From Deltaproteobacteria bacterium (GTDB lineage Bacteria; Desulfobacterota; Binatia; UBA9968), in the NCBI GenBank assembly GCA_016183075.1, contig JACPFH010000573.1:1-6285 (forward strand): DNA of 6,285 bases, written 5' to 3'. Positions within the stretch are counted from its first letter, which is position 1. Each line of letters begins with the position of its first letter. The translations under genes and the position numbers were made by a program. The notes under the pieces are model-generated. The model ran no database searches and was not told where the DNA came from. It saw only the letters and a list, made by a program, of their open reading frames with translations. Below, piece after piece: positions 1-4,985 of this stretch.

Positions 1-150
1 CACAGGCCAGCCCTGCGGATGGATCACGCATCTGAGGTAATTACCCTAGAACGGGTTGAAATCACAATCAGGTAAAACCCTGATTTGGACCAGGAAAATA
101 CATGAGTTCGGCACGCCTTCCCTTTGAAGCCCGAGGGGGACGAGGAGAAA

Positions 151-241
151 GGCCGCGGACGTCCCTTTCCGCGACCGAGGGGGCGACCGAAGGGGCGACC
201 GAAGGGGCGACCGAAGGGAGCGCGAGCGAGGCTGCGGACGT
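151..241 (+). repeat. GC-rich interspersed repeat, long copy with 12-bp tandem units
   Basis: This element begins with GGCCGCGGACGT and ends with GAGGCTGCGGACGT. Inside it are four consecutive 12-bp units of the type GCGACCGAAGGG (171-218; the first has one G for A). A second copy lies at 1893-1947 on the opposite strand. It matches both ends of this copy but has only one unit, so the two differ by exactly three units (36 bp) plus scattered substitutions. In one plus-strand frame the units read as repeated Ala-Thr-Glu-Gly followed by Ser-Glu-Ala-Ala-Asp-Val, but I do not consider this a real protein. The copies point to a dispersed repeat family with variable unit number. Confidence 0.75.
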
Positions 242-273
242 AGCAATATGTAGGCTGGTGCAGGCCCTGACCA

Positions 274-354
274 TTTTGAACTGTTTGAACGTTTGGAACG
301 TTTTGAACGCCGAACCGGTTCAAGCCGTTCAAGTCGTTCAAATCGTTCAACCGG
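274..354. repeat. Opposed TTGAAC / GTTCAA tandem arrays forming a long imperfect hairpin
   Basis: The left arm (274-309) has four about 9-bp units ending in TTGAAC or TGGAAC. The right arm (318-350) has four units containing GTTCAA, the reverse complement. The arms can pair: 303-309 with 326-332, 296-300 with 335-339, and 285-291 with 344-350, with short mismatched gaps between. The apical loop contains a perfect palindrome, GAACCGGTTC (312-321). The structure starts about 45 bases past the stop codon of the minus-strand gene ending at 400, so it could protect or terminate that transcript, but there is no T-tract. Nothing in positions 1-399 looks coding; the open frames across this array are low-complexity repeat translations. 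Confidence 0.8.
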
Positions 355-399
355 TCGGCATGAACGTATCAGCCGCGGCCTGGCTCTGTGGACCCCGCC

Positions 400-1362
400 C
401 TACTGGTCGACCCAGCCGACGAGGTCTGGCAACGGCTCCCTTCTCGCCGGATTCCCGCGCCTGTCTCGAAAGATGAGTTCGTCCGCGTCGAGATCGTATT
501 CGGGGATTTCGGGAGCTTCCCAGCGGATCAGAAAATACTGGTAGAAGGGCATATAGAGGCTGCCGAGATTCTGGTTATGCACGAACAGGTATTCCGGCAA
601 CAATCGGACATCCATGCCGGCATGATAGTGCCGGACCCAAACGTAGTCGCCAAGCACCTCCAGCTTCAAAAAAGGCGGGTCACGGTAGAGCTTGAGTCGC
701 ACATTTTTCTGTGCCGCCTTGAGGTCCTTCAGAAACTCGATGCTCTGCTGGATCTGCTCCTTGAAGCTCTCGACGGTAACTCCCGGGTCGAGCATGCTCT
801 TGGCGCGGGAGACAGCTCCTTCGCTCGACGGATCCAGGAGCATGATTTTCGCCTCCCGGCACCTCTTCAAAACGTTATGGAGATCGCCCTTGGGGTCGAC
901 GAAGGTCCGAAAGCCCGTTGACGCGATGACCATCACGTCCTTGGCGAAGCCCTGCCTCTCCTTGAGCCTTCGGACTCTCCTCTGCGCAAGAAGGCTCTCC
1001 GGCGAAGCGAAATAGTCCATGCCAGCCCTCCGTGCCATACGCGAAAATTTTCGATCTCTCCAGCCCGCCCCGAAATAATTGATAAAAAGGATCAGCAATA
1101 CCGCCAGCGTTATCTCGACCGCCACCAGAAAGATCTTCTCGTTTTCGATCAGCGACCAGTAAGCGAGAAAATGTTGCGCGATCCAGCTCACGGTCGCCGG
1201 CAGCGATAAGGCAATGCCCGCGCTCAGCGCGACGACCGCGACGTGATAGACGATGGACAAACACCGCTTGACGACGCCCAGACTCGCCAAGCCGAGTCCG
1301 GACAAAAATCGAGCGGCGCTCTCGATCACTTTTCCCGGTGCAACTCCCTTGGGCAACTTCAT
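400..1362 (-). CDS. Two-helix membrane protein with phospholipase-D-like cytosolic domain
   Basis: The product is 320 residues. Two hydrophobic helices are visible at about 36-58 and 77-97, followed by a basic stretch (102-136) that suggests the rest is cytosolic. From about 142 the chain has alternating strands and helices: MVIASTGFRTF (144-154), then KIMLLDPSSEGAVSRAKS (172-189), then LKLYRDPPFLKLEVL near 223-237, and VRHYHAGMDV (243-252). This order resembles the phospholipase D superfamily and DUF5919-type domains, which have a residue of the form LLDP after a helix and a late strand with a histidine. I see no complete HxK(x)4D catalytic motif, so it is probably a degenerate, non-catalytic or differently acting member. 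The start is the first ATG; its ribosome site is weak (GCAGG almost abutting the ATG). It lies 55 bases downstream of the small exported protein gene and is probably the last gene of that unit. That it is a real gene is likely; the function is not established. Confidence 0.82.
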   Translation of the reverse strand: MKLPKGVAPGKVIESAARFLSGLGLASLGVVKRCLSIVYHVAVVALSAGIALSLPATVSWIAQHFLAYWSLIENEKIFLVAVEITLAVLLILFINYFGAGWRDRKFSRMARRAGMDYFASPESLLAQRRVRRLKERQGFAKDVMVIASTGFRTFVDPKGDLHNVLKRCREAKIMLLDPSSEGAVSRAKSMLDPGVTVESFKEQIQQSIEFLKDLKAAQKNVRLKLYRDPPFLKLEVLGDYVWVRHYHAGMDVRLLPEYLFVHNQNLGSLYMPFYQYFLIRWEAPEIPEYDLDADELIFRDRRGNPARREPLPDLVGWVDQ

Positions 1363-1417
1363 CCTGCAAATGAGAATTCATGAAGGTCGAAAAACCGTCG
1401 CGTTTTACCAAACCGGG

Positions 1418-1765
1418 TCAGGAGAGAATAAGCAGCGACGCCACCAACAGAAAGGCGATGTCTCTGGCCAGGGCTCGACGGCTACGGACCATCCGCTCCG
1501 CGAGCGAGGCGATGAGATCCAGCCGGTCATCGCTCAGCGTGGACAGTTTCTCCCTCGCCTTTAGCGGCAACCGGTGGTTTTCCAGCTTGCTCTGCAAAGC
1601 TGAAAGGATGTGGACGATCTCAGCGCGGCGGTCGCCCCTGACAATGCCGGCAGGCGGCCCGGGATCGGTAAAGCTCCTCTGAGCTGGCGAGGCTGCGCCA
1701 ACGCTCCCTATCGTGATCGCCACGAGAATAAATACAACCAGCGGTAGAGGCACCCGTTTACGCAT
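1418..1765 (-). CDS. Small exported protein with hydrophobic C-terminal segment
   Basis: I chose the ATG at 1765, giving 115 residues, because it starts directly with a signal-like sequence: MRKR, then a hydrophobic run at 5-23, and a likely cleavage after VGAA (22-25). An open frame continues upstream to a TTG at 1933, but that part is translated from an interspersed repeat and has no protein-like character. The mature part has a charged helical stretch (43-100) with KLSTLSDDRLDLIASLAERM at 73-92, and ends in a hydrophobic stretch, IAFLLVASLLILS (103-115), that could anchor it in the membrane. This layout (signal, short helical body with an 'LSDDxxxxIA' stretch, C-terminal hydrophobic tail) loosely resembles the PA2779/DUF6627 family, but the match is weak and from memory. 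No strong ribosome site precedes the ATG. It sits 139 bases after the OmpA-like gene and 55 bases before the PLD-like gene. Confidence 0.6.
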   Translation of the reverse strand: MRKRVPLPLVVFILVAITIGSVGAASPAQRSFTDPGPPAGIVRGDRRAEIVHILSALQSKLENHRLPLKAREKLSTLSDDRLDLIASLAERMVRSRRALARDIAFLLVASLLILS

Positions 1766-1892
1766 TGTGGGTCGGCAATCAGTCCACGTCGCACAAATCG
1801 AGTAGTCTATCTCTGGGCTAAGCTCCCTCGGGAAGCGCGCTTTCGGCTGCGGCCGATGGGTTCGTGCCATGAGTCGTACCGTCTGTAATCGG

Positions 1893-1947
1893 ACGTCCGC
1901 AGCCTCACTCGTGCTCCCCTCCGTCGCGGGCAAGCACGGCCGCGGCC
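1893..1947 (-). repeat. GC-rich interspersed repeat, short copy overlapping the OmpA-like gene end
   Basis: Read on the minus strand this begins GGCCGCGGCCGT and ends GAGGCTGCGGACGT. It aligns end to end with 151-241, except that three of the four 12-bp units are absent and there are scattered substitutions. The stop codon of the OmpA-like gene (1907-1905) lies inside it, so the last 13 residues of that protein are encoded by the repeat. Confidence 0.72.
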
Positions 1948-2528
1948 TGATGGCTCGGCCCGCGAGGAGCTTTCGAGGGTTCGGCCGGGGCGCCTGCTTG
2001 CGTTGGGGTCCAGGAGATGCCTTCCCGATAAACCAAAATCTCGACGCGACGATTTTTGCCGCGCCCTTCCGTTGTGGAGTTCTCGGCCGACGGAGCGCTC
2101 ATACCGTACGAAACCGTGACAACACGGGTAGGATCGAGCTTCTTCCCGGCGATGAGATAGCGAGCCACGCTATCTGCTCTTCTCTGTCCTAACTCGTAAT
2201 TATAATCCTCGGATCCGACGCCGTCCGTGTGACCGGCGACGAGGAAGATGGTTCTCTGCCCTTCACCGAGATCACCCCTCAGGTCGCTCAAAAAACCGTC
2301 AATCTCCCTCTTCGCAGGCTCGGCCAGCGCAGCCGAGTTGGAGGCAAAGGCGGCTCCCTCTCCTTGTTCCAGCACCAGACGCCTCTCCAACTGTAATTGG
2401 GCGAGTTGAGCGAGCGCCTGCTCAGCCTTGGCATCGACTTTCCCTGACTCTTCCTCAACCCAGCTTGGCGTTGCCACACATCCCTGGAGGAGGAGCAAAG
2501 AAAGGATACCAGCTATCTCGTTCCTCAT
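1905..2528 (-). CDS. OmpA-family peptidoglycan-binding lipoprotein
   Basis: The product is 207 residues from the ATG at 2528. A GTG six bases upstream is possible but would abut the ribosome site, AAGGAGGAGGAG, which is well placed for the ATG. The N-terminus is a lipoprotein signal ending LLLLQGC, with Cys17 as the probable lipidated residue (Gln at -2 is unusual). A charged, Ala/Leu-rich helix (about 23-55) spans to an OmpA C-terminal domain at about 58-168. Diagnostic elements are GHTDGVGSEDYNYELGQRRA (99-118), YGMSAPSA (141-148) and EGRGKNRRVEILVY (154-167). By comparison with Acinetobacter OmpA, the residues that bind diaminopimelate are Asp102 and Arg117, and both are present at the right spacing. 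The family tethers the outer membrane to peptidoglycan (compare Pal). The tail after 168 is Pro/Ala-rich and its last 13 residues come from an interspersed repeat. It lies 37 bases after the small secreted protein gene, probably co-transcribed. Confidence 0.93.
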   Translation of the reverse strand: MRNEIAGILSLLLLQGCVATPSWVEEESGKVDAKAEQALAQLAQLQLERRLVLEQGEGAAFASNSAALAEPAKREIDGFLSDLRGDLGEGQRTIFLVAGHTDGVGSEDYNYELGQRRADSVARYLIAGKKLDPTRVVTVSYGMSAPSAENSTTEGRGKNRRVEILVYREGISWTPTQAGAPAEPSKAPRGPSHQAAAVLARDGGEHE

Positions 2529-2533
2529 CTTCA

Positions 2534-2545
2534 CTCCTCCTCCTT
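2534..2545 (-). promoter_or_regulatory. Strong ribosome binding site that fixes the OmpA-like start
   Basis: On the minus strand the sequence is AAGGAGGAGGAG, followed by TGAAG and the ATG at 2528. The alternative in-frame GTG (2534-2532) overlaps the last G of the ribosome site and would leave no spacer, so ATG is preferred. Confidence 0.75.
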
Positions 2546-2565
2546 AATAAAGACCCCGAATCGCC

Positions 2566-2871
2566 CTAACTATCCGCACTGGTCGGATTGGTTTCGCGCT
2601 CCCGAAGCTGAATTTCCTCGGCGTACGCCAGGATCATGCCTTCAGGGGTCTTAACTTCGCCGCTGACAATTCGCCATCCGTTCATATCCGGGTCAGCAAA
2701 ATCTGGCAGGACGCGGATTTCAGCATCCGGGAAAAGGTTCTTCGCATCGGCCGCATTTGAGGCATTGACCCAGACCTCAGTCCTGTATTCCGCTTCCTCA
2801 GCCGCTGCTGTCCCTGTTAGAAAGACGGCAAAAGCCACAACGAGAGCAACTGCCAATAACATCTTCTGCAT
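2566..2871 (-). CDS. Small secreted protein of unknown function
   Basis: I chose the ATG at 2871 (101 residues) because a near-perfect ribosome site, AAAGGAGG, lies eight bases before it. The upstream in-frame GTG overlaps that site. The N-terminus is a clear Sec signal: MQK, a hydrophobic run at 4-20 (LLAVALVVAFAVFLTGT), and a likely cleavage after TAAA (20-23). The mature protein is about 78 residues, acidic, with no cysteine and no second membrane segment. It contains YRTEVWVNASNAADAKNLFP (28-47), then VLPDF and NGWRIVSGEVKTPEGMIL in the middle. I do not recognise the family. It is the first gene of the probable unit that continues into the OmpA-like lipoprotein, so a periplasmic or envelope role is plausible. 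A -24/-12 promoter candidate lies 45 bases upstream of the start. Confidence 0.78.
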   Translation of the reverse strand: MQKMLLAVALVVAFAVFLTGTAAAEEAEYRTEVWVNASNAADAKNLFPDAEIRVLPDFADPDMNGWRIVSGEVKTPEGMILAYAEEIQLRERETNPTSADS

Positions 2872-2879
2872 CTCTGTCA

Positions 2880-2887
2880 CCTCCTTT
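2880..2887 (-). promoter_or_regulatory. Ribosome binding site deciding the start at 2871
   Basis: On the minus strand AAAGGAGG is followed by an eight-base spacer (TGACAGAG) and ATG. An in-frame GTG overlaps the end of the site and so is not a likely start. Confidence 0.75.
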
Positions 2888-2914
2888 CATCGACTCTTAA
2901 CACTCACTCTATGC

Positions 2915-2931
2915 AGCAAAGATGATACCAA
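2915..2931 (-). promoter_or_regulatory. Candidate sigma-54 (-24/-12) promoter for the secreted-protein/OmpA unit
   Basis: On the minus strand the sequence reads TTGGTATCATCTTTGCT. The GG and GC doublets are ten bases apart, as in the YTGGCACG-N4-TTGCW consensus; the -12 half (TTGCT) is complete, while the -24 half keeps TTGG and A only. Predicted transcription start is about 2904, giving a leader of about 33 bases with the ribosome site at 2880-2887. No convincing sigma-70 promoter was seen in this 234-bp gap. Confidence 0.5.
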
Positions 2932-3105
2932 ACCTGCCGTTCCCTCTAAGTCGCGAATTTTCAAAACGCTTCTGTGTAGCGATCTATTTCGGCTAAAATC
3001 TGTTGCAGGTATTTTCCTACACGAAAGTGAAGGGAACCTCGATCCAAGAAGGCGCTCGGCGAAATTCCCGACGCCGTCTCAAAGCGGGTCTTTTCTGGCG
3101 CGAAA

Positions 3106-3852
3106 TCATAGATTGATCGCGGAATTTTTTTGCTGCTCGTTCGGCAGAGATCCTTTCAGTAGCAAACCTTCTTTTCTATACGCACGATAGGCGGACAGGA
3201 CCCTGCTCGCATAACTCCGTTGGAGCTCCTTCCCGCTGCTAATGTGCTTCCGCACTCGAGTGGGGCCCCAGTTGTATGCGGTCAATGCCACTTCAAGGTC
3301 TGTGAAAATCTTTTTCAGATAGCCCAAATAAAAGACTCCAAGGCGGATATTGACGACCGGGTCTTCCAGGCTTTTTTTCGCATCCTTGATCTCGACTTCG
3401 GCCTCTTCCGCAAAAGCAACCGCCACGATCGGCCGGAGCTGCATCAGCCCGCGCGCTCCACGGCGCGACACCGCTCGATGACGGAAAGAGCTTTCCACTT
3501 CGATCATGGCCAAAACCAGGGTTGGATCAATGGCATGTTTCCGGCTTTCCGCCAAAATCGTGCGCGCGACATCCCAGAGGGAAGATTCTGACAAACCGAT
3601 CGCGTTCGATTTGAGCACGGTATAGATTTGCAACGCATCATGCTGCAACGCCGCTTCGGCTTGCGCCAGCAGGTCGGCCCGCGCACGAATTTCATCCGGC
3701 TCTCGATCGGAAGGGATCAAGAACAGCAAGCCTAACAGCACCGCGTTAGCTAGAACCCGGAGCCTTCTCTGAGCCGGCTGGCGGCCGCTCCAGACCGTGT
3801 CAGATGAATTCTTTCTTTGACACGCGTGAACTTTTCGCAGCACGGAACGCAT
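3106..3852 (-). CDS. Membrane-anchored SLT-type lytic transglycosylase (GH23)
   Basis: The 248-residue product cleaves the MurNAc-GlcNAc bond of peptidoglycan, forming 1,6-anhydro ends, in the periplasm. A basic N-terminus (1-33) precedes a hydrophobic segment at about 34-47 (VLANAVLLGLLFLI) without a clear cleavage site, so it is probably a signal anchor. A charged helical linker follows (50-105). The transglycosylase domain runs about 92-230. It has LVLAMIEVESSF (112-123), with Glu120 as the catalytic acid by alignment to Slt70, GARGLMQLRP (132-141), the typical GLMQ motif, VALTAYNWGPTRV (188-200), which matches the usual 'AYNxGPxxV' motif, and SYASRVLSAYRAY (213-225). All core motifs are intact, so it should be active. 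The first ATG is used; GAAGG lies five bases upstream. It is 37 bases after the 97-residue membrane protein gene, so the two are probably one transcript. Confidence 0.93.
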   Translation of the reverse strand: MRSVLRKVHACQRKNSSDTVWSGRQPAQRRLRVLANAVLLGLLFLIPSDREPDEIRARADLLAQAEAALQHDALQIYTVLKSNAIGLSESSLWDVARTILAESRKHAIDPTLVLAMIEVESSFRHRAVSRRGARGLMQLRPIVAVAFAEEAEVEIKDAKKSLEDPVVNIRLGVFYLGYLKKIFTDLEVALTAYNWGPTRVRKHISSGKELQRSYASRVLSAYRAYRKEGLLLKGSLPNEQQKNSAINL

Positions 3853-3889
3853 CGCAACCTTCGGGAAACTTCCCGGGCGGGACAGGGGT

Positions 3890-4183
3890 CTACCTCCGCC
3901 TTGGGACCGACGAAGGCTCCTGAGCCGCCACCGGCGAAATGTCCGCCTCGCTGAAGTCTTTGGTCTTCTCTACCATCGCCTCTCGTGCGGCCAGCACGCG
4001 AACAGGGCCGACCTGTTTGCTGTAGGTCTTGATCAGCCAAACCCGCCCCGTCAGGCGGTTCATCTTGTAGGCCACATCCACAGTACCGTTGGGTGCGGTG
4101 ATGGTGTAAAGACCGCCGAACAACACGAACAGAACAAAGAAAACGATTGCTCCGCTGAAGAGCCAAAACAGTTTCTCTTTCAT
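3890..4183 (-). CDS. Small single-pass membrane protein of unknown function
   Basis: The product is 97 residues. MKEK is followed by one strong hydrophobic helix at about 5-27 (LFWLFSGAIVFFVLFVLFGG), then a short soluble part: YTITAPNG, VAYKMNRLTGRVWLIKTYSK (38-57), and VRVLAAREAMVEKTKDF. The phrase 'NRLTGRVWLI' resembles short beta-strand units of the form 'N..TG.vW.i' seen in hypothetical envelope proteins, but I cannot name a family. The C-terminus is Pro/Arg-rich. The start is an ATG with AAGGGAAGGA placed five bases upstream. The gene is 106 bases downstream of the response regulator and 37 bases upstream of the lytic transglycosylase, with a possible promoter of its own. Confidence 0.75.
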   Translation of the reverse strand: MKEKLFWLFSGAIVFFVLFVLFGGLYTITAPNGTVDVAYKMNRLTGRVWLIKTYSKQVGPVRVLAAREAMVEKTKDFSEADISPVAAQEPSSVPRRR

Positions 4184-4206
4184 TGTGTTCCTTCCCTTTC
4201 AGTTCA

Positions 4207-4234
4207 TCTTTAGTTTCGGTCGCCAATCTGTCAA
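4207..4234 (-). promoter_or_regulatory. Candidate sigma-70 promoter for the 4183-3106 unit
   Basis: On the minus strand a perfect TTGACA (-35) at 4234-4229 is followed after 16 bases by TAAAGA (4212-4207), a poor -10 match (three of six). The predicted start near 4200 would leave a leader of about 17 bases that still contains the ribosome site. The -35 is strong evidence, the -10 is not. Confidence 0.4.
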
Positions 4235-4289
4235 TTCGGGTAAGACCCTAATCCGGCACAAGAATAATCCTCAAGGGCGTGCGACCGTG

Positions 4290-4691
4290 TCAGTGCAGCG
4301 CCTTCCTGCGGGCGGCCCCGACCAATTGCATGAGCTCTGCCCTGCTAAATGGCTTCCTGAGGAAGCTCGCCCCGTATTGTCGCTTCTCCTCTTCCAACAC
4401 CTTGTCGAATCTCCCGGCATCGCCGCTTACGTATACGGTGCTTACATACGGGTCATGCCGCCTTATGTTGCGCACCATTTGCGGACCATTTTCATGCGGC
4501 ATTTCGAGATCGCTAATGACCAGATCCGGCTTGAAGCGGAGGTATGCAAAATACCCTTCGCGCCCGTCCCCGGCCGTCCTAACCTCATGCCCCGCCGCCT
4601 CTAAAACCATCTGGACGATAAACGCCAGGGTTTCATTATCGTCGACAAACAATACTTTCAATTTTTCCACGCCGTTTTTTCTTTTCGTCAT
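4290..4691 (-). CDS. Receiver-only response regulator
   Basis: The product is 133 residues and is a single CheY-like receiver domain with no output domain. The landmarks are complete: the acidic pair Asp17-Asp18 (VLFVDDNE), the phospho-acceptor Asp61 (VISDLEMP), Ser89 at the switch position (VYVSGD) and Lys113 (FLRKPFS). Helix 1 and the fold order are normal for the family, and the domain occupies essentially the whole protein, so it must act by protein contact, for example in a phosphorelay or on another protein. The open frame extends upstream to a TTG at 4721, but that lies inside a -24/-12 promoter candidate. The ATG at 4691 falls about 15 bases after the predicted transcription start. 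The ribosome site is weak (CTGGG). No histidine kinase is in the window, so its partner is unknown. It is divergent from the diadenylate cyclase gene. Confidence 0.92.
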   Translation of the reverse strand: MTKRKNGVEKLKVLFVDDNETLAFIVQMVLEAAGHEVRTAGDGREGYFAYLRFKPDLVISDLEMPHENGPQMVRNIRRHDPYVSTVYVSGDAGRFDKVLEEEKRQYGASFLRKPFSRAELMQLVGAARRKALH

Positions 4692-4717
4692 GACCCAGAT
4701 GTCTATTGCGTCAAAGC

Positions 4718-4733
4718 GCAAAACTTATGCCAA
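4718..4733 (-). promoter_or_regulatory. Candidate sigma-54 (-24/-12) promoter for the response regulator
   Basis: On the minus strand the sequence is TTGGCATAAGTTTTGC. It has TTGGCA in the -24 half and TTGC in the -12 half, with GG and GC exactly ten bases apart as in the consensus. Predicted start about 4706, 15 bases before the ATG at 4691. A GC-only inverted repeat (CGCCCC 4734-4739, GGGGCG 4748-4753) lies immediately upstream. Confidence 0.6.
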
Positions 4734-4789
4734 CGCCCCTTCCGCGCGGGGCGCCTATTTCTGCGCACATTTTCGGGATAGATCTTGAA

Positions 4790-4808
4790 CCAGGACAGAT
4801 CTGTCTGG
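4790..4808. promoter_or_regulatory. Palindrome, possible activator binding site
   Basis: The core GACAGATCTGTC (4794-4805) is a perfect 12-bp palindrome. With one unpaired G the flanks CCA (4790-4792) and TGG (4806-4808) also match. Its centre is about 94 bases upstream of the predicted sigma-54 start near 4706, a usual distance for an enhancer-binding protein site. It could equally serve the divergent cyclase gene, whose start is 178 bases to the right. Confidence 0.45.
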
Positions 4809-4893
4809 AGGGAATTCCCTGCAGCCGCTATCAAACTCCTCCTTGCTCCCACTCGCGGACACTGCCCGGCGAGTCTGGAGCATCCGGGAGGCT

Positions 4894-4921
4894 TTGACCC
4901 GGCTGGCAACCATGATAGTCT
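4894..4921 (+). promoter_or_regulatory. Weak candidate promoter for the diadenylate cyclase gene
   Basis: TTGACC (4894-4899) is a good -35 match. The best -10 partners are poor: TAGTCT (4916-4921) at a 16-base spacing or GATAGT (4914-4919) at 14 bases. No better promoter was seen between 4809 and 4985. Confidence 0.25.
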
Positions 4922-4958
4922 GAATTTTAAGACGGCGTGACCGCGTCGAAGCGAGCAA

Positions 4959-4978
4959 TTTCCTCACTCCGCAGGAAA
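4959..4978 (+). promoter_or_regulatory. Small hairpin covering the cyclase ribosome site
   Basis: TTTCCT (4959-4964) and AGGAAA (4973-4978) form a perfect six-pair stem with an eight-base loop. The right arm contains AGGA (4973-4976), the ribosome site nine bases before the ATG at 4986. The stem is AU-rich and would be weak. Confidence 0.35.
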
Positions 4979-4985
4979 ACTTCAG

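Noticed and set aside
36..45. Perfect palindrome GGTAATTACC
   Set aside because: Ten bases can occur by chance, and no gene start or promoter near it gives a context.
66..85. Hairpin AATCAGG / CCTGATT with a six-base loop, a possible terminator
   Set aside because: The stem is only seven pairs and neither strand has a T-tract after it.
24..350. Minus-strand open frame of 108 residues rich in Asn-Asp-Leu and Arg-Gly-Pro-Phe repeats
   Set aside because: It is the translation of the TTGAAC array and the 12-bp tandem units, with no ribosome site or protein-like composition.
102..476. Plus-strand open frame of 124 residues with Ala-Thr-Glu-Gly repeats
   Set aside because: Its repeats are the 12-bp DNA units, and its end overlaps the well supported minus-strand gene ending at 400.
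1857..1872. Minus-strand TGGCACG, a perfect -24 half of a sigma-54 promoter upstream of the gene starting at 1765
   Set aside because: The position of the -12 half reads CATC instead of TTGC, so the essential GC is missing.
1766..1933. N-terminal extension of the small exported protein to a TTG start at 1933
   Set aside because: The extension is partly repeat-encoded and would bury the signal peptide that begins at the ATG at 1765.
3063..3095. Possible terminator after the transglycosylase (CCCG ... CGGG followed by TCTTTT on the plus strand)
   Set aside because: The stem is four pairs with a long loop, and the T-rich stretch is on the wrong strand for the gene.
2636..3190. Plus-strand open frame of 184 residues
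   Set aside because: It runs antisense across the secreted-protein gene, its promoter gap and the transglycosylase end, with no ribosome site or recognisable domain.
3750..4226. Minus-strand open frame of 158 residues overlapping the 97-residue membrane protein
   Set aside because: It is a different frame of two well supported genes and lacks a membrane segment or ribosome site.
4902..4920. Plus-strand CTGGCA upstream of the cyclase gene as a sigma-54 promoter
   Set aside because: The base pair at the -12 GC position is AG, and no TTGC is present at the required spacing.
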